This document shows positions 8,371 through 16,580 of a stretch of DNA of 64,000 nt, piece after piece. The notes under the pieces were generated by a model. The model had not been told where the DNA came from. It saw only the letters and a list, made by a program, of their open reading frames with translations, and did not search any database. The stretch's first letter is position 1. Each line of letters starts with the position of its first letter. The position numbers and the translations under genes are program-made. Source of the stretch: DAISKN01 sp963716925 (GTDB taxonomy: Bacteria; Acidobacteriota; Vicinamibacteria; Marinacidobacterales; SMYC01); the NCBI GenBank assembly GCA_963716925.1, contig CAVQUX010000025.1, positions 806,001 to 870,000 on the forward strand. Reading direction: 5' to 3'.

Positions 8371-9470
8371 TGCTCGGCTCGCTCGCGCTCGCCGTGCCGA
8401 GGTCCGCTCGCGCCCAGGCGCCTCCGGGCGCCGGGCTCTCCGCGGCTACGAAAACCGACGTTCTCGAAAGCATTCGAAAGGGCCTTCGCTACCTGGAAGA
8501 GCACCAGAAGCCGGACGGCTCGTGGGAGAGTGATATCGGGATTACCGGCCTCGCGGCCCTGTCCTACCTCCGCAACCCCGAGGGGGCGGGAGGGGCCATT
8601 CCCGCGGACGTGGAGCGGGCTCTCAGCTACATCGTCTCGCTCGTGAAGCCCGATGGAGGGATCTACGTGCGCGATCTCCCCAACTACTACACGGCGGTCG
8701 CTCTCAAAGCGATCGTTGCGTCGGGGAAACCGGAGTACTCCCCTCTCATCGACAAGGCCAAAGTGTTTCTCGCGGGTCTCCAGGTGGACGAGGGCGAGAG
8801 CTACACCCCGGATCACAAGTTCTACGGCGGTATCGGGTACGGTTCCGACCTCAGACCCGATCTGTCCAACCTGGAGTTCGCGCTGGGCGCTCTCGCCGAC
8901 GCGGACCTTTCCTCGCAGGATCCGCTCTGGAAAAAAGCGCTCCTCTTCGTTCAGCGGACGCAGAACCGCAGCGAGTCGAACGACCAGGCGTGGGCGGGAG
9001 ACGACGGCGGCTTCGTCTACTACCCCGGCTTCAGCTACGGAGGCGATTCCAAGGGCACGCAGTCGTACGGAAGCATGACCTACGCCGGACTCATGAGCTA
9101 CGCCTACGCCAACGTGAAAAAGGACGACCCGAGAGTGCAGGCGGCCCTGGGTTGGATCCGGGAGAACTACAGCCTCGACGAGAACCCCGGAATGGGGCAG
9201 AAGACGCTCTATTACTACTACATGGTCTTCGCGAAAGCGTTGAACGCGTTCGGCGAGGAGACCGTCGTGGATCGGGAGGGGCGGTCCCACGCCTGGAGGG
9301 AGGAGCTCGGTCGAAAGCTCGTCTCGCTGCAGTACCCGGAGGGTTACTGGGTGAACCAGGACCCTGCCTGGTGGCAGGACAACAAAGTCCTGGTCACTTC
9401 GTTCACGCTGATCGCGCTGGAGCACGTGCTGGGCGATCCCGGGAGAAGCCGTGACGGCAAGATCCAGTAG
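8346..9470 (+). CDS. Secreted prenyltransferase/squalene-cyclase repeat protein
   Basis: 374 residues from ATG 8346, preceded by AAAGGAGC. A signal peptide (ALMLGSLALAVPRSARAQA) is followed by alpha/alpha-toroid repeats typical of squalene-hopene cyclase and prenyltransferase families: GLRYLEEHQKPDGSWESDIG, ITGLAALSYL, ALSYIVSLVKPDGGIY and YGSMTYAGLMSYAYA. The last repeat carries GYWVNQDPAWWQDN. The DXDD acid motif of true class II cyclases is not apparent, and the protein is exported. It is therefore more likely a structural or binding member of the fold, as is common in Planctomycetes and Acidobacteria, than a hopanoid enzyme. It overlaps the following gene by 20 bases. Confidence 0.75.
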   Translation: MRFIGFALMLGSLALAVPRSARAQAPPGAGLSAATKTDVLESIRKGLRYLEEHQKPDGSWESDIGITGLAALSYLRNPEGAGGAIPADVERALSYIVSLVKPDGGIYVRDLPNYYTAVALKAIVASGKPEYSPLIDKAKVFLAGLQVDEGESYTPDHKFYGGIGYGSDLRPDLSNLEFALGALADADLSSQDPLWKKALLFVQRTQNRSESNDQAWAGDDGGFVYYPGFSYGGDSKGTQSYGSMTYAGLMSYAYANVKKDDPRVQAALGWIRENYSLDENPGMGQKTLYYYYMVFAKALNAFGEETVVDREGRSHAWREELGRKLVSLQYPEGYWVNQDPAWWQDNKVLVTSFTLIALEHVLGDPGRSRDGKIQ

Positions 9471-10296
9471 CTTCTTGTGCGCGGCGCTTCTGGCGGTCGC
9501 CTGGCGAGCGGAAGCCACGGGTAAGCTCGACAAGCTCGACGGCCCCACCGCGGGCAAGGTCAAGACCGCGATCGACGTGGCGCTGACGCCTCTTCGGTTC
9601 TCCCAGTCGATGACCGACGGCTCCTACGGAGACGAGCTCACGACGGCGCTCGCGGTGCGCGCCTTCCTGGAGAGCCATCGTCGCTACACCGAAGAGGATG
9701 GACCTTTTATCACCAAGGCCCTCGATGTTCTGTCGAGCGACAGCGACGGACCGGGGCGCTGGGTCTCGCGACTCGTCCTGTCCCGATCCTCGAAGAAACC
9801 CGACCCGACCGGGTGGCCGGCGGAGCTCGTTTCCGAGCTGGGTCCTTCGTCGAAGCTCAACGACGCTGCCGCTCTCGCGTTCGCCCTCGAAGCCGTGCTC
9901 GCTTCCGGCGCTACCCTCGACGACCGGTTCTGGCAGAGGGTCGTTCCCAAAGGAGGAAGCGCCGCTTCGGATTACGTGCTCGCCCTCGCGGCGAGGCGCG
10001 GCCACGGAAACCCGCAAACGGTCGCGCGCGCGGTCGCGTCCCGCTGTGCCCAGATCCGCTCCGGCCCGGCGCCGTATCAGGACCGCTATTTCCTCGCCGC
10101 GACGCTCGAAACGCTCTCGTCCGACCCGCGGGCGTCGGATGTTCCGGCCGATTGCGCCGGCGCGCTGGCGCAGGAGTTCCAGTCGCGGCAGGCGTTCGAG
10201 GGATTCTGGCTGCCGGCTCCAAAGGAGGACGGAGACAAGAGGCGGACGACCGCTCTCGCCGTGCTCGCGCTGGCGAAGCTCGTCGAGATCAAATAG
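9451..10296 (+). CDS. Secreted helical-repeat companion of the cyclase-repeat protein
   Basis: 281 residues from GTG 9451, which is preceded by GGGAGAAG and lies inside the end of the upstream gene. A short signal-like segment (FLCAALLAVAWRAEA) leads into an all-helical Ala/Leu-rich protein. Spaced phrases such as DGSYGDELTTALAVRAFLES, NDAAALAFALEAVLASGATL and KRRTTALAVLALAKLVEI match the spacing of degenerate prenyltransferase-like toroid repeats. The 20-base overlap indicates co-expression with the preceding cyclase-repeat protein, and the two may form a periplasmic pair. No catalytic motif is visible, and the family assignment is by resemblance only. Confidence 0.6.
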   Translation: MTARSSSFLCAALLAVAWRAEATGKLDKLDGPTAGKVKTAIDVALTPLRFSQSMTDGSYGDELTTALAVRAFLESHRRYTEEDGPFITKALDVLSSDSDGPGRWVSRLVLSRSSKKPDPTGWPAELVSELGPSSKLNDAAALAFALEAVLASGATLDDRFWQRVVPKGGSAASDYVLALAARRGHGNPQTVARAVASRCAQIRSGPAPYQDRYFLAATLETLSSDPRASDVPADCAGALAQEFQSRQAFEGFWLPAPKEDGDKRRTTALAVLALAKLVEIK

Positions 10297-10317
10297 CGAC
10301 GCGCGATCGCACTCACG

Positions 10318-10629
10318 ATGCTCGTTCTGGCGGGCCTTCTGGCGGCGGGGGCCAACCGCGACACCGCAGATTCGGTCCTCGCGGGCGGCGAGTTGGGAGC
10401 TTCCGCCGTGAGAAGCTCGGCGGGCCGGATTGGACTCGCCTACCTTATTAGTATCGCCGCGCTTCAGCTGACCCTCGGGGTCGGTGGCCGGGTGCTGAAG
10501 GGACCGGAGGAGCTCGTGGGGTCCCGGAAGACGCAGAGCGCGAGGCTCGACGCCTGGCGCCCGCTCACCGGTCTCGCGCTTCTCGCCTTCCTGGCCCACG
10601 TGGCGCGCAGAAACGGATCGGCGACGTGA
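10318..10629 (+). CDS. Small membrane protein, unknown function
   Basis: 103 residues with two or three hydrophobic stretches (MLVLAGLLAAGA; IGLAYLISIAALQLTLGVGG; PLTGLALLAFLAHVARR). No family is recognised. Its TGA overlaps the GTG start of the VTT-domain gene as GTGA, implying translational coupling, so the product probably acts with or near that membrane protein. No strong ribosome-binding site precedes ATG 10318, so a slightly different start is possible. Confidence 0.55.
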   Translation: MLVLAGLLAAGANRDTADSVLAGGELGASAVRSSAGRIGLAYLISIAALQLTLGVGGRVLKGPEELVGSRKTQSARLDAWRPLTGLALLAFLAHVARRNGSAT

Positions 10630-11267
10630 GACGCTTTAGCGCTCTGGTCCTCGGCATCGCCCTCTTCGTCATCGTCACCGCGCAGATCGTCGAAAGGACG
10701 GTGGGAGGGTCCGTCTCTTCCGGAATCGAGCGCGTCCTTTCGGATCCGGGGCCGGAGGCCGCGCTCGCGGTGTTCGGACTCCTTCTCGTCGACGTTCTCC
10801 TTCCCGTTCCCTCGAGCCTGGTGATGGTCCTCAGTGGGACGTTGTTCGGAGTGAGCCGGGGGGCTTTGATCGCGTTCGCCGGGTCGCTCGCCGGGAACTG
10901 GCTGGGTTTCGAGCTTTCGCGGCGATACGGCGCCTCGATCGCCCTTCGACTTGTTGGCGCGGCCGACCTCGAGAGGATGCGAGGAACGGTCGCTCGCTAC
11001 GGCGCCTTCGCCGTCCTGGTCTCGAGGCCGGTTCCGGTGGTGATGGAGACGTTGAGCGTCGTCGCCGGCCTCGGACACATGAAACGGAGCGCTTTCCTTT
11101 TCGCCTCGATCCTCGGCACCTTCCCCATATGCGTCGTCTACGCTTATGCCGGGGCCTTCTCCCTCGATGCCCGGAGCCTCCTCCCGGCGCTCGCCGCCGT
11201 CGTCGCCATACCGGCGACCGGCTGGATTCTCTGGCGCCGCGCCGCTATTCCCCGGCGAGCGGAATGA
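10626..11267 (+). CDS. DedA/TVP38-type VTT-domain membrane protein
   Basis: 213 residues from GTG 10626. After a first membrane segment (LVLGIALFVIVTAQIV), the core shows VTT/SNARE-associated hallmarks: LLLVDVLLPVPSSLVMVLSG, LFGVSRGALIAFAGSLAGN and the Gly-rich LGFELSRRYG. These are followed by the Arg-Pro-containing re-entrant helix VLVSRPVPVVMETLSVVAG. Family members scramble or transport lipid carriers and support membrane homeostasis; the substrate here is not determinable. It is coupled to the preceding small membrane gene and ends in a 23-base tail-to-tail overlap with the KdpD-domain gene on the other strand. Confidence 0.8.
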   Translation: MRRFSALVLGIALFVIVTAQIVERTVGGSVSSGIERVLSDPGPEAALAVFGLLLVDVLLPVPSSLVMVLSGTLFGVSRGALIAFAGSLAGNWLGFELSRRYGASIALRLVGAADLERMRGTVARYGAFAVLVSRPVPVVMETLSVVAGLGHMKRSAFLFASILGTFPICVVYAYAGAFSLDARSLLPALAAVVAIPATGWILWRRAAIPRRAE

Positions 11268-12384
11268 CCTGCACCGCCGCGTCCCGAACTTCCTTCAGGA
11301 ACCGGTCGATGGTCGATCCGCCCCACAGGATCTCCCAGCGCGAGCGTGCCGTCTGTCCGAAGATTACGTGGGTGATCCCCTCACGCCGGGCGAACTCGAT
11401 GAGCCCGTCGGCGACACGATCGGCTTTCACCCGAACCACCGTGGCCCCGAGCCTCTCGGCGAGCTCGATGTTCTTTCCCAGCGCGTCTCGGTTCTTCGAC
11501 CGGATGCGCCCCACGCTCTCTTTCGGAGTCTCGACATAGACCGCGTACCAGCGGGCGCCGAGTCTTCCCGCGATCCGGGCGCCGGTTCGGATGACGCGCT
11601 GGGCCTCGACGTTCGAGCTCATCGCCACCATCACCCGTTCGGGAATGAATGCGGGCTCGAGGCCTTCGCGCTCCCGGTAGGCCGCCGCCTTCTCCGAGAC
11701 TTCCTCGGCGACGGCCCGGAGCGCGAGCTCGCGGAGGGTCGATAGATTTCCCTTGCGGAAGAAATTCGAGAGCGCCTGCTCCACTTTCTCGGGGCGGTAG
11801 ATTTTCCCCTGGCGGAGTCTCGTCCTGAGCTCCTCGACCGAGACGTCGACGTTCACCACCTCGTCGGCGCGGTGGAGGAAGGTATCGGGAACGGTTTCCC
11901 TCACCCGCACTCCCGTCACCCGGCTGACGGCGTCGTTCAAGGTCTCCAGATGCTGGATGTTCACCGCGGTCATCACGTGGATTCCGGCGTCGAGGAGCTC
12001 CTCCACGTCCCGATACCGCTTCTCGTTCTTCGAGCCCGGGACGTTGGTATGGGCGAGCTCGTCCACGATCGCGACCTGCGGCTTGCGCGCGAGGATCGCC
12101 TCGACGTCCATTTCCTCCATCTCGACCCCGCGATATTGAACCTTCCGGCGGGGCACGACCTCGAGGTCGCCTATCTGCTCCTCGGTATCCTTTCGTCCGT
12201 AGGTCTCGACGAACCCGATCACCACGTCGAGACCGCTTCGCTTCAGGACCTGGGCGTCCTCCAGCATGGTGAAGGTCTTCCCCACCCCGGGAGCAGCCCC
12301 GATGTAGATGCGCAGGCGGGCGCGATCCTCGTCGTCGAGCCGCGCGAGAAGGGCATCGGGGGACGGTCGGCGGTTCTCTCCCAC
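11245..12384 (-). CDS. kdpD (N-terminal part): Stand-alone KdpD sensor domain with universal-stress domain, no kinase
   Basis: 379 residues. Residues 29-37 (GAAPGVGKT) are the KdpD Walker A motif. The rest of the KdpD signature follows: DVVIGFVETYGRKDTEEQ, VAIVDELAHTNVPGS, GIHVMTAVNIQHLETLNDAV and TVPDTFLHRADEVVNVD. From about residue 250 a USP-like domain follows (ERVMVAMSSN ... ARWYAVYVETP ... GITHVIFGQTARSRWEILW). The protein ends there; the DUF4118 membrane region and histidine kinase of classical KdpD are absent. They occur instead in a separate protein at 31246-32772. It probably senses potassium or second messenger and controls the kinase in trans. Its location beside the kdp structural genes, on the opposite strand, supports the role. 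Confidence 0.9.
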   Translation of the reverse strand: MGENRRPSPDALLARLDDEDRARLRIYIGAAPGVGKTFTMLEDAQVLKRSGLDVVIGFVETYGRKDTEEQIGDLEVVPRRKVQYRGVEMEEMDVEAILARKPQVAIVDELAHTNVPGSKNEKRYRDVEELLDAGIHVMTAVNIQHLETLNDAVSRVTGVRVRETVPDTFLHRADEVVNVDVSVEELRTRLRQGKIYRPEKVEQALSNFFRKGNLSTLRELALRAVAEEVSEKAAAYREREGLEPAFIPERVMVAMSSNVEAQRVIRTGARIAGRLGARWYAVYVETPKESVGRIRSKNRDALGKNIELAERLGATVVRVKADRVADGLIEFARREGITHVIFGQTARSRWEILWGGSTIDRFLKEVRDAAVQVIPLAGE

Positions 12385-12420
12385 CTGACGATTCTACGGG
12401 AGTTGTGTCGATTGTGCAGA

Positions 12421-12697
12421 TCACGCAGCTTGGTTCCGTACGACGTCACCGTAGACCCCGAGGTAGTCGCTCGCCATTCGTGGGGCCTCGAACCGCTCCT
12501 CGAACACCCGGCGGCAGGTGGCGCGGCTCAGGAGATTGATTCTCGCCACCGCCTCGACCGCTTCCTCGACGCTGTTCACGATATACCCCGTGACTCCGTC
12601 CTCCAGGACTCCGGGACCGATCCGCGCCAAAACCCGCCGGGGCTGCGCGGGAATGCGCGCCACGGCTCTCGTGGGTCGCGATGGTCCCGATCCGCAT
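12421..12697 (-). pseudogene. Glycosyltransferase family 4 relic (start and end only)
   Basis: The 3' part encodes VLEDGVTGYIVNSVEEAVEAV, then CRRVFEERFEAPRMASDYLG, which is the conserved C-terminal end of GT4 glycosyltransferases. The donor-site phrase SVPE is legible one frame over just upstream, so a frameshift separates them. Further upstream, MRIGTIA (ATG about 12697) resembles a GT4 N-terminus, but some 250 residues of the catalytic core are missing. It is most simply a deletion relic left between kdpD and the kdp operon. Confidence 0.6.
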
Positions 12698-12824
12698 GAC
12701 GTTTCGAATGGCACGTGATTGCTGTTCGCGTAGGGGACGTTGATGGGTCGATGAGTCCCAAACCCTTCGCTATCACCGGGTTCACCGTTTATGGATTTTT
12801 TGCGAACTCTTAAGGCCTTTTTTT

Positions 12825-12844
12825 CGAGTGAATCTCTACACTCG
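12825..12844. promoter_or_regulatory. Inverted repeat upstream of the porin-kdp operon
   Basis: CGAGTG-8-CACTCG is a perfect six-base inverted repeat ending 15 bases before the porin ATG (12860) in an otherwise AT-richer leader with a T run at 12818-12824. It could be an operator, for instance for the KdpE-type regulator encoded at 30557, or a hairpin in the 5' leader. No convincing -35/-10 pair was found, so the role is conjecture. Confidence 0.3.
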
Positions 12845-12859
12845 CCCCTGGTGAATCCA

Positions 12860-14041
12860 ATGAACACGACAAACTCTTGCCGCTTTTGCTTCGGTGTCAC
12901 CTTTACCCCGCTCCTCTTCCTGACGTACGGTGCGCCCGCGGTGGCGCAGTCCGAAAGCGAAACCGCGGAGCAAACGACGAGGGACGACGAGAAGGACTGG
13001 ACCCTGAACGGGACCCTGGAGGGCTACTACGAGTACAACTTCAACGAGCCCTATAACCGCGTGAACCTCCTTCGCGCCTACGACACCAGGGCCAACTCGT
13101 TTTCCATCCAGCAGCTCGGGCTCGTTTTCGAGATCGCACCGGCGGTGGAGAAGAGCCGCCGCTTCGGACTTCGCGCCGATCTCCAGTTCGGACAGGCGAC
13201 GGCGACGGTGCAGGGCTCGGAGGCCAACGAACCCCGCCCCGAGGTCTACCAGAACGTCTGGCAGGCCTTCGGCTCCTACGTCTTTCCCGTCGGAAACGGC
13301 CTTCGCACGGACTTCGGGAAGTTCGCCTCGATGCTCGGCTACGAGACGAACTACGCGAAAGACAACGATCACTTCTCGAGGGCCTACCTCTTCAACTTCC
13401 TGCCCTTCTACCACAGCGGGCTCCGGATGACGTACTCTCTCAACGACCGGGCCACGATCCTCTACATGCTGACGAACGGAGTCCAGCAGACGGAGGATTT
13501 CAACGACTTCAAGTCCAGCCACGTGGCTGCGATCCTGAAGCCGGCGCCGCCCATCACCTGGACCCTCAACTACTATTTCGGCCACGAGCAGCCGGATAGC
13601 TCGGCGGGCGAGGGACCCGACGGCCGATTCCGGGTCTTCGATACCAACCTCGCGGCCGCGCCCGGGGGTCCCTTCACTCTCGGCCTCGATTTCAGTTACA
13701 CGACGAGCGAGGTGATGGCCTCCGACCCCGAGGGCTCCCTGACGGGGCTCGGGGTCTACGGGCGGTATCAGGCCGCTCCCAAAACCGCGCTCTCGGTGCG
13801 CTACGAGCGCCTGGATGACGAGGGGGGGCTCTTCGGCGGCGTGCCCCAGCTCCTCCAGGAAGTCACCTTTAGCGCCGAGTACCGGTTCGACGAAGGCTTC
13901 CTGCTCCGAGGGGAGCTCCGCCGCGACTGGTCGGATATTCCGTTCTTCGTGGGTTCCGATCCCTCGTCTCCGCAGGAGGGCCAGACCACGGCCCTCGTCG
14001 GAGTGGTCTGGTGGATCGGCGGAAAGAAAGGAGCCTGGTGA
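12860..14041 (+). CDS. Outer-membrane beta-barrel porin (BBP2/OmpL-like)
   Basis: 393 residues from ATG 12860, chosen because a signal peptide (FTPLLFLTYGAPAVAQ) follows; an in-frame ATG at 12791 would add 23 residues. The mature protein has a 16-20 strand barrel pattern with alternating aromatic residues (TLNGTLEGYYEYNFNEPYN; FSIQQLGLVFEIAP; LRTDFGKFASMLGYETNYAK) and ends GVVWWIGGKKGAW. It matches the putative beta-barrel porin-2 type. Its stop overlaps the next small ORF by one base, and kdpF follows, so it belongs to the Kdp transcription unit. It presumably provides outer-membrane passage for cations under potassium limitation, which is an inference from position. Confidence 0.8.
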   Translation: MNTTNSCRFCFGVTFTPLLFLTYGAPAVAQSESETAEQTTRDDEKDWTLNGTLEGYYEYNFNEPYNRVNLLRAYDTRANSFSIQQLGLVFEIAPAVEKSRRFGLRADLQFGQATATVQGSEANEPRPEVYQNVWQAFGSYVFPVGNGLRTDFGKFASMLGYETNYAKDNDHFSRAYLFNFLPFYHSGLRMTYSLNDRATILYMLTNGVQQTEDFNDFKSSHVAAILKPAPPITWTLNYYFGHEQPDSSAGEGPDGRFRVFDTNLAAAPGGPFTLGLDFSYTTSEVMASDPEGSLTGLGVYGRYQAAPKTALSVRYERLDDEGGLFGGVPQLLQEVTFSAEYRFDEGFLLRGELRRDWSDIPFFVGSDPSSPQEGQTTALVGVVWWIGGKKGAW

Positions 14042-14124
14042 TGGTCGCTGCGCTCATGTTCCTTCTGGGGATCGCGACGTTCGCCCTGCTTTTGGGATTT
14101 GTTTCCCTGTGTGAAAAGGTGTGA
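14041..14124 (+). CDS. 27-residue single-span membrane peptide preceding kdpF
   Basis: ATG 14041 shares its A with the porin TGA. The frame encodes MVAALMFLLGIATFALLLGF followed by VSLCEKV: one transmembrane helix with a short Cys-containing cytoplasmic tail. It lies 4 bases before kdpF. Similar tiny membrane peptides sit in front of kdpF in other kdp operons, which suggests a Kdp accessory subunit, although none has a proven function that I can cite. Confidence 0.6.
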   Translation: MVAALMFLLGIATFALLLGFVSLCEKV

Positions 14125-14128
14125 AGCC

Positions 14129-14209
14129 ATGAACCTGCTACTGCTCGTTCTGAGTTTCGCGGTCGGAGCGTACCTGCTCTACGCCATGCTCCGGCCGGAG
14201 AGGTTCTGA
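14129..14209 (+). CDS. kdpF: KdpF, small stabilising subunit of the potassium ATPase
   Basis: 26 residues, MNLLLLVLSFAVGAYLLYAM ending LRPERF. This is the characteristic KdpF sequence: one transmembrane helix ending in the conserved RPE(K/R)F. KdpF packs between KdpA and KdpB and stabilises the KdpFABC complex. It lies between the 27-residue peptide and kdpA, whose GAGGAGA ribosome-binding site overlaps the kdpF stop. Confidence 0.9.
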   Translation: MNLLLLVLSFAVGAYLLYAMLRPERF

Positions 14210-14219
14210 GGAGAACGTC

Positions 14220-15940
14220 ATGTCAACCGAGATTTTTTCCGTCATCTTCTTAATCGCGGTCCCGATCGCGACCAGCATCCCCCTCGGGGTCTACATGGCG
14301 CGGGTATTCCGCGGGCAGCGGACATTTCTCGATCCCGTGCTGGTACCGGTCGAGAAAGCGGTCCTGAAGCTCGCGGGAGTGGACCCCGCCGAAGAGATGG
14401 ACTGGAAGCGCTACTCCCGGGCGCTTCTGTTCTCGAACGTCTGCATGTGGGTGGTGACGTTCCTGGTGGTGTCCCTCCAGAGGATCCTGCCTCTGAACCC
14501 GGACGGGATCGCGGGAATGGAGCCGACGCTCGCGTTCAACACGATTTCGAGCTTCACCACGAACACCAACCTGCAGCACTACAGCGGAGAGACCGGGCTT
14601 TCCTATCTCTCCCAGATGATCGCCATCACCTTCCTCCAGGTCGTGACCGCGGCGACGGGAATGGCCGCGCTGGTGGCCATCATTCGGGCGCTCGGCGGAA
14701 GCGGGATCGAGAAGCTCGGAAACTTCTACGTGGATCTCACCCGCGCCGCGGCGCGGGTTCTGCTCCCGCTCGCGGTCTTCGTCGCGCTGGTGCTGATCTC
14801 GCAGGGGACGCCGATGACGTTCCAAGGGGCGGCGCACGCGACCACTCTCGAAGGCGCCGAGCAGACCATCGCCCGGGGCCCGGTGGCCGCGGAGGTCGCC
14901 ATCAAGCAGCTGGGAACGAACGGCGGCGGCTACTTCGGGCCGAACTCCACCCATCCCTACGAGAACCCCACGCGCCCTCTCGAATCTGTTCGAGACCTGG
15001 TCGATTCTGGCGATTCCCATGGCCATGGTGGTGACTCTCGGCGTCGATGATTCGGGACGCCAGTTCGCGCTCACGATCTTCCTCACCATGCTGGCCTCTA
15101 CATTCCGCTCGTCGCCGTCGCCGTCCATCAGGAGCTCGCGGGCTCCCGGGCAATCGCCGCCATGGGAATCGACCAATCCACGGGCTCGATGGAGGGGAAG
15201 GAAGTCCGCTTCGGCGCCGGTGCCAGCGCTCTCTGGGCGGTGACCACGACCGTGACCTCGAACGGCTCGGTGAACTCGATGCACGATTCGCTGACCCCCT
15301 CGCCGGGCTCATGCCGATGATCGGAATGTGGCTCAACAACATCTTCGGCGGCGTGGGCGTCGGCTTCATCAACATGCTGATTTACATCGTGGTGACGGTG
15401 TTCGTCGCCGGAATGATGGTGGGCCGCACTCCCGAGTTCCTGGGAAAGAAGGTCGAGGCCTACGAGATGAAGCTCGCGAGCCTCGCGCTTCTGCTCCATC
15501 CGCTTCTGATCCTCGGGGCGACGGCCATCGCCTGTTACGTCTGGGCCACGACCGCCGATCCCGGAAACGCTCTCGCCTGGCTCAAGAATCCCGGACCGCA
15601 CGGCTTCTCCGAAATGCTGTACGAGTTCAGCTCCGCCTCGGCCAACAACGGCTCGGGCTTCGAAGGCCTCGGGGACAACACTCCGTTCTGGAACATCTCG
15701 ACCGGGCTCGTCATGCTGCTGGCGCGCTACATCCCCATCATCGCGCCTCTCGCGCTCGCCGCTTCTCTGGGCCGGAAGACCGCGGCGCCCGAGACCGAGG
15801 GGTCTCTAGGAGTGGACACCTTCACTTTCGGATTCACGCTCTGGGCGGTGGTCCTGATTCTCGGTGTCCTCATGTTCATGCCGGCGGCCGTGCTCGGCCC
15901 CATCGCCGAGCATCTTTCCATGTTGGCCGGGCCGAGGTGA
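14220..15940 (+). CDS. kdpA: KdpA, potassium-binding channel subunit (three frameshifts in the sequence)
   Basis: ATG 14220 opens MSTEIFSVIFLIAVPIATSI. The selectivity-filter-like loops are present (NTISSFTTNTNLQHYSGETG; IKQLGTNGGGYFGPNSTHPY; EFSSASANNGSGFEGLG), as is GRTPEFLGKKVEAYEMKL. The reading frame changes three times: near 14980 (NPT to SNLFETWSILAIP), near 15095 (FLTMLA to LYIPLVAVAVHQ) and near 15290 (NSMHDSLTP to AGLMPMIG). Stitching the frames gives a full-length KdpA of about 570 residues with no motif lost. Single-base sequence errors are therefore more likely than decay, but a real pseudogene cannot be excluded. Function: potassium-selective entry pathway of the KdpFABC pump. 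Confidence 0.85.
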
Positions 15941-15944
15941 CGTC

Positions 15945-16580
15945 ATGTTCAAGGAAATCAAAGAAGGCTTTCTCTTCACGCTGGTGACTCTGGTTCTGTT
16001 CGGAGGGGTCTACCCGCTATTCGTCTGGGGGGTGGGGCAGGTGGTGTTCTCTCGAAAAGCGGAAGGAAGCTTCGTTCGAAAGGACGACGGCACCATCCTC
16101 GGCTCGGAGCTCGTCGGGCAGGTCTTCACCCGACCCGAGTACTTTCACGGGCGGCCCTCGGCGGTCGACTACAACGCCGCTTCGACGGGAGGAACGAACT
16201 ACGGCCCGTCGAATCCGGATCATCTGGCCGCCGTCCAGGAACGGGTGGCGGCCATCGTCGAGAGGGAAGGTGTTTCCCTCGACGAGATTCCGTCGGATCT
16301 GGTCACGGCGTCGGGCGGTGGGCTCGATCCCCACATCTCTCCCGAAGCCGCTCTCATACAGATCGAGCGCGTCGCCCGTGAGCGCGGCGTTGCCGCCGAG
16401 CGAGTTCGGGAGATCGTCGAATCGCACACCGAAGGACCCACGTTCGGCTTTCTCGGCAAGCCGCGGGTCCACGTACTCGGGTTGAATCTGGCGCTCGAGT
16501 TCGGAGGAACCCAGAACCATGACTGCCTGCCCGCAAGATCTCACCTTGGGATCCGGAGATTTTCCGGGGCGCGATCGTAG
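15945..16580 (+). CDS. kdpC: KdpC, accessory subunit of the potassium ATPase
   Basis: The N-terminal membrane anchor (FLFTLVTLVLFGGVYPLFVW) is followed by the KdpC hallmarks GSELVGQVFTRPEYFHGRPS, YNAASTGGTNYGPSNPD and TASGGGLDPHISPEAA, then LGKPRVHVLGLNLALE near 16500. Conserved sequence ends there, but the frame runs on to 16580, 62 bases into kdpB. A stop in another frame at 16520-16522 would give a normal ATGA overlap with kdpB, so an indel near 16505-16518 is likely. Notably kdpC precedes kdpB here, whereas the classical order is kdpA-kdpB-kdpC. Confidence 0.85.
   Translation: MFKEIKEGFLFTLVTLVLFGGVYPLFVWGVGQVVFSRKAEGSFVRKDDGTILGSELVGQVFTRPEYFHGRPSAVDYNAASTGGTNYGPSNPDHLAAVQERVAAIVEREGVSLDEIPSDLVTASGGGLDPHISPEAALIQIERVARERGVAAERVREIVESHTEGPTFGFLGKPRVHVLGLNLALEFGGTQNHDCLPARSHLGIRRFSGARS

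Noticed and set aside
11245..12384. c-di-AMP-binding signature in the KdpD universal-stress domain
   Set aside because: MSSN...WYAVY only loosely resembles the SxS-X20-FTAxY motif; the first element and spacing do not match, so no claim is made.
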